From Helicobacteraceae bacterium (GTDB lineage: Bacteria > Campylobacterota > Campylobacteria > Campylobacterales > Sulfurimonadaceae), in NCBI GenBank assembly GCA_027068615.1, contig JAMOQV010000059.1, positions 1 through 9,351 of the forward strand: 9,351 nucleotides of DNA. The letters are read 5' to 3'. Numbering within the stretch: position 1 is the stretch's first letter; each line of letters opens with the position of its first letter. The notes under the pieces were generated by a model. It made no database searches. It saw only the letters and a list, made by a program, of their open reading frames with translations, and was not told the origin of the DNA. Shown here piece by piece: positions 1 through 6,918 of the stretch. The position numbers and the translations under genes were made by a program.

Positions 1-3
1 CAT
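1..3 (-). CDS. rpsS: Start codon of the next S10-operon gene, probably ribosomal protein S19 (partial)
   Basis: Only the ATG (minus strand, bases 3-1) is inside the window. It follows the rplB stop codon by four bases. An AGAGG Shine-Dalgarno lies at 15-11 on the minus strand, seven bases upstream and overlapping the end of rplB. In nearly all bacteria rpsS follows rplB in this operon, so the identity is inferred from gene order alone; no S19 codon beyond Met is visible. Confidence 0.5.
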
Positions 4-7
4 TTAA

Positions 8-847
8 CTACCTCTTCGGATTAGATTTACGGCGAGTAATAATTAGTTTATCACTAGCTTTTTTACGACGAGTTTTAGCACCCTTCGTTGGTTTACCCCA
101 TGGAGTAACTGGATGACGACCTGAGTTAGTCTTACCTTCACCACCACCATGCGGGTGATCAATAGGGTTCATCGCAGAACCACGAGTTTGTGGACGAATA
201 CCTAAGTGTCTTTGACGACCAGCTTTTGCTATAACGATATTAGCAAACTCTTCATTTCCAACAACACCAACAGTAGCCAAACATTCACCAAGAACTAATC
301 TCATTTCAGATGAAGGCATACGAAGTGAAACATACTTACCATCACGACCCATAATCTGAGCAGAAGTTCCAGCAGCACGACACATTTGTCCACCCTTACC
401 AGTTTTAAGCTCTATATTATGAACTAATGTACCCACAGGGATATTTTTAAGTTTCATAGTATTACCAGGCTTAACATCTAAATCAGATGCAGCAGAAGCG
501 ATAGTATCACCTACTTTTAAACCTTTTGGTTGAATGATATATCTTTTTTCACCATCAGCATAAGTGATAAGTGCAATACGACAGTTACGGTACGGATCGT
601 ACTCAATAGTGCTTACAGTACCTGGAATATCAAATTTATTTCTTTTGAAATCGATGATACGGTAAAGTTTTTTAGCACCTGCTTGCTTATGACGAGATGT
701 GATACGACCATTGTTATTACGACCAGCAGTTGTTGGAAGTTTCTTTAAAAGACTTCTTACACTTGCTTTTGCAGTAATATCTGAACTATCAACATTTGTA
801 TAAAAACGACGACTTGGTGTTATCGGTCTATAAGTTTTAATTGCCAT
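8..847 (-). CDS. rplB: 50S ribosomal protein L2
   Basis: This is a full-length L2 (279 residues; E. coli has 273). L2 binds 23S rRNA and is needed for subunit association and for the peptidyl-transferase centre. Visible family landmarks are the N-terminal Y-R-P-x-T-P-S-R-R segment (6-14), the central OB/SH3-type region, the GRDG region near 167-170 and the hallmark HPHGGGEG at 231-238. A highly basic tail (K/R-rich, 251-279) follows. It is separated from rplW by a single base, so translation is surely coupled. The start fits: Met-Ala-Ile-Lys-Thr-Tyr is the usual L2 N-terminus. A 72-residue plus-strand ORF inside it is an antisense shadow. Confidence 0.98.
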   Translation of the reverse strand: MAIKTYRPITPSRRFYTNVDSSDITAKASVRSLLKKLPTTAGRNNNGRITSRHKQAGAKKLYRIIDFKRNKFDIPGTVSTIEYDPYRNCRIALITYADGEKRYIIQPKGLKVGDTIASAASDLDVKPGNTMKLKNIPVGTLVHNIELKTGKGGQMCRAAGTSAQIMGRDGKYVSLRMPSSEMRLVLGECLATVGVVGNEEFANIVIAKAGRQRHLGIRPQTRGSAMNPIDHPHGGGEGKTNSGRHPVTPWGKPTKGAKTRRKKASDKLIITRRKSNPKR

Positions 848-848
848 C

Positions 849-1130
849 TTATACCGCCAAACTTTCTATTTCAGCACCCTCTGGTAACTTAACATAAAAC
901 TTTTTAAAGTCATTTTGTTTACCTGGTACTCCACGGAAACGCTTAGTTTTTCCGTTTTGGTTTAGTGAGTTGATATTAGTTGGAACTATACCAAAATACT
1001 CACGAAACACCTCTTTAAGACCTGTTTTAGTCATACGAGGAGATGTTTGTACAACAATTACACCATCTTCTTGTAATGCTAAAGTTTTCTCTGTATAAAT
1101 TATAGATTTAATATCTGTAATATCTGCCAT
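849..1130 (-). CDS. rplW: 50S ribosomal protein L23
   Basis: L23 (93 residues, normal bacterial length) sits at the exit of the nascent-peptide tunnel and is the docking site for trigger factor and SRP. The sequence carries the expected early 'I-x-x-x-x-x-T-E-K' element (IKSIIYTEKT, residues 8-17). It also has the N-x-L-N-x-x-G-K-x-K-R region (53-64, with KTKRFRG), which is the basic loop that contacts rRNA and the tunnel. Its ATG overlaps the rplD stop by one base (TAATG), so expression depends on re-initiation or coupling. Assignment also follows from the fixed order L3-L4-L23-L2. Confidence 0.96.
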   Translation of the reverse strand: MADITDIKSIIYTEKTLALQEDGVIVVQTSPRMTKTGLKEVFREYFGIVPTNINSLNQNGKTKRFRGVPGKQNDFKKFYVKLPEGAEIESLAV

Positions 1131-1744
1131 TACTTAGCCTCACCTGTTAGCTTTTCCCATACTGCTTTTTCAATCACTATTGAGCGATAGTTTGCAGCTA
1201 AGTAAGCATTTAATTCATTTGATTCAATTACATAAGTATCACTGATGTTCTCAAATGCTAAGAAAGTTTTCTCATCTAATAAAGCTTTAACAAAAAGAGT
1301 ATCTCTTTGGTTAAGTGCTTTAAACATTGCAGCTGCATCTTTTGTTTTACCAGAAGCTACTTCAATGCTATCAACGATAAATAAACTACCATTTTGTGCA
1401 TGCTCATTTAAAGCAAAGTTTAAAGCAAGTTTCTTTTGCTTTTTGTTTACTTTTAAATCATAGTTACGGTTGTTGCTAGGACCAAATGCCTTACCACCAC
1501 CTACAAATACTGGAGAACGACGAGATCCAGCTCTTGCACGACCGCCACCTTTTTGAGCCCATGGTTTCTTACCACCACCTCTAACTTCACTTCTACCTTT
1601 AGCAGTTGCACTGTTAGCTCTTTGAGCTGCTAATGCAGACTTAACATATAGGTATAAGTTATGAGGATTGATACCTGAAAAACTCTCAGGTAATGCTAAT
1701 TCAGATGCTTTTTCCATTTTTTCATTTAAAACGATTGCGCTCAT
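1130..1744 (-). CDS. rplD: 50S ribosomal protein L4
   Basis: L4 (204 residues; E. coli 201) is an early-assembly 23S rRNA-binding protein whose extended loop lines the exit tunnel. The loop is unmistakable at about residues 40-90: a Ser/Arg-rich stretch, EVRGGGKKPWAQKGGGRARAG-like core (K59-K60-P61-W62), then SRRSPVFVGGGKAFGP. Mutations in this loop give macrolide resistance in other species; nothing here suggests that. The ATG overlaps the rplC stop codon by one base (TAATG). In E. coli L4 also represses the S10 operon by binding the leader. Whether this happens here is unknown, because the leader seen upstream of rpsJ is very short. Confidence 0.97.
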   Translation of the reverse strand: MSAIVLNEKMEKASELALPESFSGINPHNLYLYVKSALAAQRANSATAKGRSEVRGGGKKPWAQKGGGRARAGSRRSPVFVGGGKAFGPSNNRNYDLKVNKKQKKLALNFALNEHAQNGSLFIVDSIEVASGKTKDAAAMFKALNQRDTLFVKALLDEKTFLAFENISDTYVIESNELNAYLAANYRSIVIEKAVWEKLTGEAK

Positions 1745-2319
1745 TATTTAGCTACCTTTATACGACCTAAAGCACCGTTTGCACCAGATACTGAACCTAA
1801 AACAGCGATTACACCATTTTCAGCATCATAAGAAACGATCTCATTTTTAACACTATTTTGTGTATTTCCATATTGTCCAGGCATTTTCTTACCCTTCATA
1901 ACACGACCTGGCCATTCAGCATTACCGATAGAACCTGTTCTACGACCAAATCTATGACCGTGTGAACCTGGACCACCACCGAAATTCCATCTTTTCATAG
2001 CACCAGAAAAACCGCGACCTTTAGTGTTAAAAGTAGTTTTTAAAACTTTAGCTTCAGCTAAAGGAGTTAAATCTAAATCACCAGCTTCAGTATTTGCTAC
2101 TTCTAAAGTAACAAAACGGTTAAACTCAGCAGAAAGAGAATATTTCTTCTGTTGACCTTCAATTGCTTTATTCATTTTTTTACCGCTGTTGTAAGCTACT
2201 ATAGCAGTTCCATCATTTACTTCACATACTTTAGCATCTACTACTTTTAATAAAGTAACAGGTTTACTAGGTACGCTAATTGTACGGCTCATACCGATTT
2301 TTTCAACAATATATTCCAC
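1744..2319 (-). CDS. rplC: 50S ribosomal protein L3
   Basis: L3 (191 residues, the shorter form; E. coli 209) binds near the 3' end of 23S rRNA and reaches the peptidyl-transferase centre. Landmarks are TKGRGFSG (99-106), W-N-F-G-G-G-P-G-S-H-G-H (111-122) and K-x-M-P-G-Q-Y-G (144-151). Gln149 corresponds to the glutamine methylated by PrmB in E. coli. The start codon is GTG at 2319-2317. It is preceded by AGGAG (2329-2325), spacing five bases, and this SD overlaps the rpsJ stop codon TAG. No ATG in a suitable position competes with it. Confidence 0.97.
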   Translation of the reverse strand: MEYIVEKIGMSRTISVPSKPVTLLKVVDAKVCEVNDGTAIVAYNSGKKMNKAIEGQQKKYSLSAEFNRFVTLEVANTEAGDLDLTPLAEAKVLKTTFNTKGRGFSGAMKRWNFGGGPGSHGHRFGRRTGSIGNAEWPGRVMKGKKMPGQYGNTQNSVKNEIVSYDAENGVIAVLGSVSGANGALGRIKVAK

Positions 2320-2327
2320 GATGACTC

Positions 2328-2639
2328 CTATTTGTCCATAGAGCGAACTTCAACATCCACTTCAGGTGCAAGATCAAGCTTCATTAATGAATCAACAGTT
2401 TCTGGAGTAGCAGAAACAATGTCTATCATTCTAGCGTGCATACGAATTTCAAACTGCTCACGAGATTTTTTATTAACATGAACTGATTTTAAAACAGTAT
2501 ATTTACGAATCTTTGTTGGTAAAGGTATTGGACCACGGATTACCGCACCAGTACGCTTAACAGCCTCAACGATTGATGCTACAGATCTATCTAAAACACG
2601 ATGATCGTAAGCTTTCAACTTCAAACGAATTTTTTCCAT
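2328..2639 (-). CDS. rpsJ: 30S ribosomal protein S10 / transcription antitermination factor NusE
   Basis: S10 (103 residues, identical in length to E. coli) is part of the 30S head and also acts as NusE with NusB in antitermination. The start MEKIRLKLKAYDHRVLD, the GPIPLPTK loop (36-43) and the R-x-H-x-R segment near 66-70 are typical. The SD AAGGA (minus strand 2649-2645) is five bases from the ATG. It is the first gene of the S10 operon here, with a promoter about 50 bases upstream. Confidence 0.97.
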   Translation of the reverse strand: MEKIRLKLKAYDHRVLDRSVASIVEAVKRTGAVIRGPIPLPTKIRKYTVLKSVHVNKKSREQFEIRMHARMIDIVSATPETVDSLMKLDLAPEVDVEVRSMDK

Positions 2640-2660
2640 AATTTTCCTTCTAAAGAACTC

Positions 2661-2677
2661 GTTAGGTCTTGCCTAAC
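2661..2677 (-). promoter_or_regulatory. Small hairpin in the rpsJ leader
   Basis: A perfect 6-bp stem, GTTAGG / CCTAAC with a five-base loop, lies in the predicted ~49-nt leader between the promoter and rpsJ. It is much smaller than the E. coli S10 leader that L4 recognises. A regulatory role is possible but unproven. Confidence 0.4.
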
Positions 2678-2694
2678 TATTTAAGGGGAATAAA

Positions 2695-2723
2695 ATTATA
2701 CTCTAAAGCATTTAAAAAATCAA
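2695..2723 (-). promoter_or_regulatory. Promoter of the S10 operon (sigma70-type)
   Basis: On the minus strand TTGATT (2723-2718) and a perfect TATAAT (2700-2695) are separated by 17 bases. The predicted start is near 2688, giving a leader of about 49 nt before the rpsJ ATG. Confidence 0.75.
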
Positions 2724-2737
2724 TATTTTAAACATTT

Positions 2738-2760
2738 TATTTCCTTTTAAAAAGGAAATA
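2738..2760. repeat. Perfect 10-bp inverted repeat upstream of the S10 promoter
   Basis: Bases 2738-2747 and 2751-2760 form TATTTCCTTT / AAAGGAAATA around a three-base centre. It lies about 15-37 bases upstream of the -35 box. Neither side has a convincing T-run, so it is not a clear terminator. It could be a protein-binding palindrome or an AT-rich upstream element. Confidence 0.45.
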
Positions 2761-2840
2761 TTAAATCAACAATAATAAAAACTAATCTAATTTGTAGGAA
2801 TTTAAATTTTAAAGAGAATAAAAATAAGTAAGAGAGTATT

Positions 2841-2872
2841 AAAAACTACACGACTAACCTAAAAGTCGTGTA
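2841..2872 (-). terminator. Intrinsic terminator of recA
   Basis: A perfect 9-bp stem (TACACGACT / AGTCGTGTA, 2847-2855 with 2864-2872, loop of eight) is followed on the minus strand by G and five T. It lies 33 bases past the recA stop and separates recA from the S10 operon. Confidence 0.8.
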
Positions 2873-2904
2873 ATTAAGGTTTTAAATATTTATAAAATTT
2901 TTAT

Positions 2905-3942
2905 CTATATATCTACTTCTGCTACTTCAGCTGCTTCCATTAAGTTTACATTGCTAACACCCATAGCTTCTTTAATCTTATCTTCTATCTCTTTTGCAAG
3001 TTCTGGTTCATCTTTAAACTTCTGTTTAACATTCTCACGACCTTGACCTAATTTTTCTGAACCATAACTAAACCATGCACCAGCTTTATCTATGATATCT
3101 AGTTTTACACCATAATCAACAAGTTCACCCTCTTTTGAGATACCCTCTCCAAACATTATGTCAAATTCAGCTTGACGAAATGGTGGTGCTACCTTATTTT
3201 TTATAACTTTAGCTCTTGCACGGTTACCTATCTGGCTTTCACCTTGTTTAAGAGATGCTATTCTTCTGATATCTATACGAACTGAAGCATAAAACTTAAG
3301 TGCATTTCCACCTGTTGTAGTCTCAGGTGAACCATAACCAATCATACCTATCTTCATACGAATCTGATTTATAAATATAACAGTACAATTCATCTTAGAT
3401 AAAACACCTGTAAGTTTTCTAAGAGCTTTTGACATCAAACGAGCCTGAACACCAACTTGTTGGTCTGTCATCTCCCCTTCTAATTCAACTTTAGGAGTTA
3501 AAGCAGCAACAGAATCCACAACTATAAGATTAACAGCTCCACTTCTAGCAATAGTTTCAACTATATCAAGAGCTTGTTCCCCATAATCTGGTTGAGATAC
3601 TAAAAGATTATCCACATCAACACCAAGATTTCTAGCATATATAACATCAAGAGCATGTTCTGCATCTATAAAAGCACAAACTCCACCATTTCTTTGACAT
3701 TCTGCTGTTATTTGTAATGCTAAAGTTGTCTTACCTGATGACTCTGGTCCATACACTTCTATAACACGACCCTCTGGAACTCCACCTATACCAAGAGCCA
3801 AGTCAAGCCCTATAGAACCTGTACTTATAGCTTTTATAGGCTCAATCTCTTTATCTCCAAGTCTCATCAAAGCACCTTTACCAAATGCTTTATCTATCTG
3901 TTTCATAGCTAAGTCTAATGATTTTTGTTTATCTGCATCCAT
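2905..3942 (-). CDS. recA: Recombinase RecA
   Basis: RecA (345 residues) forms ATP-dependent filaments on single-stranded DNA, performs strand exchange and stimulates LexA-type self-cleavage. Seen in sequence: Walker A GPESSGKTT (65-73), Walker B NLIVVDSV (138-145), loop L1 region EGEMTDQQVG (155-164), and L2 region beginning NQIRMKIG with the strictly conserved PETTTGGNALKF (206-217). L2 reads GMIGYGSPE, one residue longer than E. coli GVMFGNPE; from memory this is the usual form in Campylobacterota. The C-terminal tail is acidic (EAAEVAEVDI). The start MDADKQKS was chosen because an AGAGG SD (3955-3951) lies eight bases upstream. An in-frame extension of 25 codons to 4017 would run through the likely promoter and has no family counterpart. 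Confidence 0.98.
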   Translation of the reverse strand: MDADKQKSLDLAMKQIDKAFGKGALMRLGDKEIEPIKAISTGSIGLDLALGIGGVPEGRVIEVYGPESSGKTTLALQITAECQRNGGVCAFIDAEHALDVIYARNLGVDVDNLLVSQPDYGEQALDIVETIARSGAVNLIVVDSVAALTPKVELEGEMTDQQVGVQARLMSKALRKLTGVLSKMNCTVIFINQIRMKIGMIGYGSPETTTGGNALKFYASVRIDIRRIASLKQGESQIGNRARAKVIKNKVAPPFRQAEFDIMFGEGISKEGELVDYGVKLDIIDKAGAWFSYGSEKLGQGRENVKQKFKDEPELAKEIEDKIKEAMGVSNVNLMEAAEVAEVDI

Positions 3943-3976
3943 AATAAAAACCTCTTTTATATTTTTTAATTGTGAT

Positions 3977-3984
3977 ATTGTATA
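3977..3984 (-). promoter_or_regulatory. Possible recA promoter -10 box
   Basis: TATACAAT on the minus strand (3984-3977) sits about 35-40 bases upstream of the recA ATG. No good -35 is seen, which is common for Campylobacterota promoters. No recognisable LexA box was found between recA and mqnD. Confidence 0.35.
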
Positions 3985-4057
3985 GTAATTTTTTGTAAGT
4001 TTTAAAATATATGGCATTTTGTCATATATTTTATATGATAAAAAAGTAAAAAACTGT

Positions 4058-4063
4058 TATAAT
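4058..4063 (+). promoter_or_regulatory. -10 box of mqnD, implying a leaderless transcript
   Basis: A perfect TATAAT ends six bases before the mqnD ATG at 4070, so transcription should begin at or next to the A of the start codon. The -35 region is not recognisable. The upstream sequence is very A/T-rich, including A-tracts at 4040-4053. Confidence 0.55.
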
Positions 4064-4069
4064 TAGCTT

Positions 4070-4933
4070 ATGAAAAAGACACTAATTGCACACTCACCAG
4101 ATGCCGACGATATATTTATGTACTATGCCATCAAGTTTGGCTGGGTAGATATGAAAGATACTAAGTTTGATAATATAGCTAAAGATATACAAACTTTAAA
4201 CGAAGATGCACTAAATGGTGTATATGATATAGTAGCCATTAGCTTTGCACTTTATCCACATATAAAAGAAGAATATGCACCTCTTAGAACTGCTGTAAGT
4301 TTTGGTGAGGGTTATGGTCCTAAAGTTATAAAGAAAAAAGGTGAAAAACTAAAGCGAAATTTTAAAGTAGCACTCAGTGGTGAACATACTACAAATGCTA
4401 TGCTTTTTCGCATCGCTTATCCTGAAGCTAGAATTACCTATATGAACTTTTTAGATATAGAACAAGCTGTTTTAGATGGCAAGGTTCATGCGGGAGTTCT
4501 TATACATGAAAGCATCTTAACTTATGCAGATGAGTTAGAAGTTGAGCGTGAGATGTGGGATATATGGAAAGAGTTAGCTGGGGATGATTTGCCACTTCCA
4601 TTAGGTGGTATGGCAATTCGTCGTTCACTTCCACTAAATAAAGCTATAGAGTATGAAGCTACACTTACAAAAGCTGTAAAAGTTGCAAGAGATCATAAAG
4701 AAAAACTCTCAGAAATGTTACTTGAGAGAGATTTAGTTCGCATAGATGCACCAACACTTGATAAATACTTAGAACTTTATGCAAATGATGAGTCTATAAC
4801 ACTAAGTGAGATTCAATACAAAGCGATAAACAAACTTTTTGAGATAGGTTATAAAAATGGTTTTTATGATGAACCTGTAAAAATAGAAGACTATCTAATA
4901 CCTACTGAGTATAAAGAGATTAGGAACTCTTAG
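4070..4933 (+). CDS. mqnD: 1,4-dihydroxy-6-naphthoate synthase (futalosine-pathway menaquinone biosynthesis)
   Basis: MqnD converts cyclic dehypoxanthinyl futalosine to 1,4-dihydroxy-6-naphthoate, a late step of the futalosine menaquinone pathway used by Campylobacterota. The 287-residue protein has the periplasmic-binding-protein-like MqnA/MqnD fold but no signal peptide, so it is cytoplasmic. Matches to the family as I know it from Thermus are the N-terminal HSPDADDIF (8-16), GEHTTN (104-109), the LIHES motif with His146 (catalytic His in the Thermus enzyme) and the LPLPLGG segment (174-180). The related MqnA is less likely given the IHES motif. No Shine-Dalgarno precedes the ATG and a -10 box is directly adjacent. 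fliQ follows after five bases. MqnD is not functionally related to FliQ or MurB, so the cluster is probably one of convenience. Confidence 0.9.
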   Translation: MKKTLIAHSPDADDIFMYYAIKFGWVDMKDTKFDNIAKDIQTLNEDALNGVYDIVAISFALYPHIKEEYAPLRTAVSFGEGYGPKVIKKKGEKLKRNFKVALSGEHTTNAMLFRIAYPEARITYMNFLDIEQAVLDGKVHAGVLIHESILTYADELEVEREMWDIWKELAGDDLPLPLGGMAIRRSLPLNKAIEYEATLTKAVKVARDHKEKLSEMLLERDLVRIDAPTLDKYLELYANDESITLSEIQYKAINKLFEIGYKNGFYDEPVKIEDYLIPTEYKEIRNS

Positions 4934-4938
4934 AGATT

Positions 4939-5205
4939 ATGGAAGCAAAACTTATAGCTATAGGTGTAGAAACATTTAAAATAGCACTACTTCTAGCATT
5001 GCCTGCTCTTTTGACAGGTATGTTTTTAGGTCTTGCTGTAAGTATATTTCAAGCTACTACTCAAATAAATGAGATGACTCTTAGTTTTATACCAAAGATT
5101 ACTGGTATCATCATAGTTATCATATTAACCATGCCGTGGATGCTAAACTCTATGATAGATTTTGCAACAAACACAATAAATCTTATCCCAGATTTTATAG
5201 AATGA
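4939..5205 (+). CDS. fliQ: Flagellar biosynthetic protein FliQ
   Basis: FliQ (88 residues, usual length 86-90) is a membrane subunit of the flagellar type III export gate together with FliP and FliR. Two hydrophobic segments are visible, about residues 13-38 and 52-75, with the conserved stretch around Q38-A-x-T-Q-I-N-E-x-T-L-S-F-I-P-K between them. It is identified by this central motif and topology. The gene starts five bases after mqnD. A weak AGGAA lies 13 bases upstream, inside the end of mqnD, so coupling is probable. Its stop overlaps the murB start (ATGA). FliP and FliR are not in the window, so the export-gate genes are dispersed, as is common in this phylum. Confidence 0.95.
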   Translation: MEAKLIAIGVETFKIALLLALPALLTGMFLGLAVSIFQATTQINEMTLSFIPKITGIIIVIILTMPWMLNSMIDFATNTINLIPDFIE

Positions 5206-6008
5206 CAAAAAATATAGACTTTTCAAAATTTTCTTCCTTCAAAATAGGCTCAAATATAAATGTAAAAATTTTAGAAAAATGTGAAGATTTTGATAAAAGA
5301 TACTATCTTATAGGTTCTTGTAACAATACACTTATAAGCAATAACCCTCCTCCACTTATAAAACTTTCAAAAAAATATGATTATATAAAAATAGAAAATA
5401 ATTTGTTAAAAATAGGTGGAGCAACACCAAGTGGTAAAATAGCTTCATTTTGCAAAAAAAACAATATCGCTAACTTTGAATTTATATCGCATCTTCCTGG
5501 AACTTTAGGTGGTTTAGTAAAAATGAATGCAGGGTTAAAAGAGTATGAAATTTTTAATAATCTTTATTCAGTTACTACTTGCAACGAAACTAAAAAAAAA
5601 GATGATATAGATTATAAGTACAGATACACAAACATAGATACACCTATATTGGAAGCTACATTTTATATAAAATATGGATTTGATGAAAAAAAAGTAGAAA
5701 TATTTAAAAAAATGAGACAAAACCAACCAAAACAACCAAGTGCTGGAAGTTGTTTTAAAAATCCTATTGGGGATTATGCAGGACGACTTATACAAGAGGT
5801 AGGATTAAAAGGTTTTAGTATAGGGGATATGGAGTTTAGTAATATACATGCTAATTTTTTAGTAAATAATGGCAATGGCAACTTTGAAGATGCAATAACA
5901 CTTATAGAAGAAGCTAAAAAAAGGGTTTATGAAAAATTTGACATAAAGCTCGAACTAGAAATAGAAATACTAGATAAAGAGTGGCTAGAAAAATCTAGCC
6001 ACAAATAG
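5202..6008 (+). CDS. murB: UDP-N-acetylenolpyruvoylglucosamine reductase
   Basis: MurB reduces UDP-GlcNAc-enolpyruvate to UDP-MurNAc with NADPH and FAD, the second committed step of peptidoglycan synthesis, in the cytoplasm. The 268-residue protein is of the short type found in Campylobacterota. FAD-binding elements are IGSCNNTLI (38-46) and HLPGTLGGLVKMNAG (97-111). Arg141 (Y-R-Y) fits the conserved substrate-binding Arg. PSAGSCFKNP (179-188) carries the catalytic Ser183, followed by GRLIQEVGLKG and SNIHANFLVNN (213-223). The ELEIEIL end (251-257) supplies the conserved Glu. The start was placed at 5202 because ATGA overlaps the fliQ stop and the protein begins as MurB should; the longer frame from 5136 would lie inside fliQ. 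No good SD, so translation likely depends on fliQ. The last codons form a perfect hairpin. Confidence 0.95.
   Translation: MTKNIDFSKFSSFKIGSNINVKILEKCEDFDKRYYLIGSCNNTLISNNPPPLIKLSKKYDYIKIENNLLKIGGATPSGKIASFCKKNNIANFEFISHLPGTLGGLVKMNAGLKEYEIFNNLYSVTTCNETKKKDDIDYKYRYTNIDTPILEATFYIKYGFDEKKVEIFKKMRQNQPKQPSAGSCFKNPIGDYAGRLIQEVGLKGFSIGDMEFSNIHANFLVNNGNGNFEDAITLIEEAKKRVYEKFDIKLELEIEILDKEWLEKSSHK
5981..6002 (+). repeat. Perfect 9-bp stem-loop in the last codons of murB
   Basis: GTGGCTAGA and TCTAGCCAC pair across an AAAA loop. The stem ends four bases before the last base of the TAG stop codon. No T-run follows. It may protect the mRNA 3' end, or form a combined structure with the terminator 18 bases downstream. 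Confidence 0.6.
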
Positions 6009-6019
6009 GAGAAATATTC

Positions 6020-6052
6020 AAGCCATAAAGAGGACACCCTAATGGCTTTTTT
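6020..6052 (+). terminator. Terminator of the mqnD-fliQ-murB cluster
   Basis: AAGCCAT (6020-6026) pairs with ATGGCTT (6042-6048), and the stem runs into a six-base T-run (6047-6052). The same stem read on the minus strand lies 30-62 bases past the tpx stop, but with only a weak T-rich tail there. It may work bidirectionally between the convergent genes. Confidence 0.65.
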
Positions 6053-6081
6053 GCTTTGAAAGTCTTAGGAATTAAAGAAGA

Positions 6082-6597
6082 TTAACAAGCAGCTTTTGCA
6101 GCTTCTAGTGCTTCTTCATAGTTAGGCTCAGTTGTAATTTCTGGAACAACTTGTTTATAAGTTACTTTTCCATCTTTACCGATTACAAAAATAACTCTAG
6201 CAGTGATACCAGCTAAAGGACCATCAGCAAGTAATACACCATAGTTGTTAGCGAAATCTTTGTTTCTGAAGTCTGAACATACTTTTAAGTTTTCAATTCC
6301 AGCTGCACCACACCATCTAGCTGCTGCAAATGGTAAGTCCATAGAAACAGTAATAACTTCTACACCCTCTAAAGAAGCTGCTTCTGTATTAAATCTTCTA
6401 GTTTCAGCATCACAAACACCAGTATCTAGTGATGGTACAGCAACTACAAGTTGAACTTTACCTTCTCCACCGATTTGCTCATCTTGAAGCATTGGATCAC
6501 AGTTTACAACTGTTGTTACTGGTGCTTTGTCACCTATATTAATTTCTGTACCTGCTAGGTTACATACGATATCATTTTTAAAAGTTACTGTTGCCAT
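6082..6597 (-). CDS. tpx: Thiol peroxidase (Tpx-type atypical 2-Cys peroxiredoxin)
   Basis: Tpx reduces hydrogen and alkyl peroxides using a Cys pair recharged by thioredoxin. At 171 residues it has normal length (E. coli 168). The peroxidatic Cys62 lies in PSLDTGVCDAETRRFN (55-70) with Thr59 in the catalytic set. The resolving Cys96 lies in DLPFAAARWCGAAG (87-100), matching E. coli Cys61/Cys95 spacing exactly. Arg134 in ITARVIFV (131-138) is the conserved active-site-supporting Arg. Extra cysteines occur at 12, 33, 107 and the C-terminus. AAGGAG (6609-6604) precedes the ATG by six bases. It is convergent with murB. No clear PerR or other operator was seen. Confidence 0.97.
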   Translation of the reverse strand: MATVTFKNDIVCNLAGTEINIGDKAPVTTVVNCDPMLQDEQIGGEGKVQLVVAVPSLDTGVCDAETRRFNTEAASLEGVEVITVSMDLPFAAARWCGAAGIENLKVCSDFRNKDFANNYGVLLADGPLAGITARVIFVIGKDGKVTYKQVVPEITTEPNYEEALEAAKAAC

Positions 6598-6638
6598 ATT
6601 TGGCTCCTTTTAGTTTGTTATTTTAAACTGTTAACGAA

Positions 6639-6644
6639 AGTATA
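6639..6644 (-). promoter_or_regulatory. Possible tpx promoter -10 box
   Basis: TATACT on the minus strand (6644-6639) lies in a TATATATA run about 42 bases upstream of the tpx ATG. No convincing -35. Weak evidence, based on position and hexamer only. Confidence 0.3.
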
Positions 6645-6882
6645 TATAAATCGGATAAATATACTCTTATTTAGAAAATATATGATTTTAATTAAGATTT
6701 ATTTAATGTTTTATGGGATTATTTAGACTGTATTAAATGAGATAGGATTGAATTGACATATGGTTGATGGGAAGGGGTATATAGCCCTCCCACCTATTAT
6801 ATGGCTATAAAAAGTGTACCCCTAAATATTAAATAGTCCCCTAATGTTTGTAATGATGGTTAAATTTGTATATTGAACTACC
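6645..6882. other. Gene-free stretch between the tpx promoter region and the small-RNA promoter
   Basis: No ORF of credible length or coding character is seen on either strand. The only notable content is the nested palindrome at 6773-6823 and the left copy (6834-6843) of a 10-bp inverted repeat. TTGACA at 6753-6758 with TATATA at 6778-6783 is a poor promoter (19-base spacer). Confidence 0.6.
6773..6823. repeat. Nested palindrome
   Basis: AGGGGTA (6773-6779) pairs with TACCCCT (6817-6823). The directly adjoining TATAGCC (6780-6786) pairs with GGCTATA (6803-6809), leaving a 7-base bulge on the right side and a 16-base loop. A competing stem, GGGAAGGG (6769-6776) with CCCTCCC (6785-6791), is also possible. 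No T-run follows. Confidence 0.55.
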
Positions 6883-6912
6883 TTGAACTATTAGTCTTGT
6901 TTTTGGTATAAT
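6883..6912 (+). promoter_or_regulatory. Promoter of a candidate small RNA
   Basis: TTGAAC (6883-6888) and perfect TATAAT (6907-6912), 18-base spacer. The predicted start is about 6919. No ORF with an SD follows, but a strong terminator does, at 6977-7015. Confidence 0.7.
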
Positions 6913-6918
6913 AATCTT

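Noticed and set aside
3943..4017. 25-codon N-terminal extension of RecA
   Set aside because: It lacks an SD, runs through the promoter region and is not known in the family; the internal Met at 3942 has AGAGG at correct spacing.
5568..5795. Antisense ORF within murB, and similar opposite-strand ORFs inside rplB, rplD and tpx
   Set aside because: They are shadows of strongly conserved genes, have no SD or family features, and translate to low-complexity sequence.
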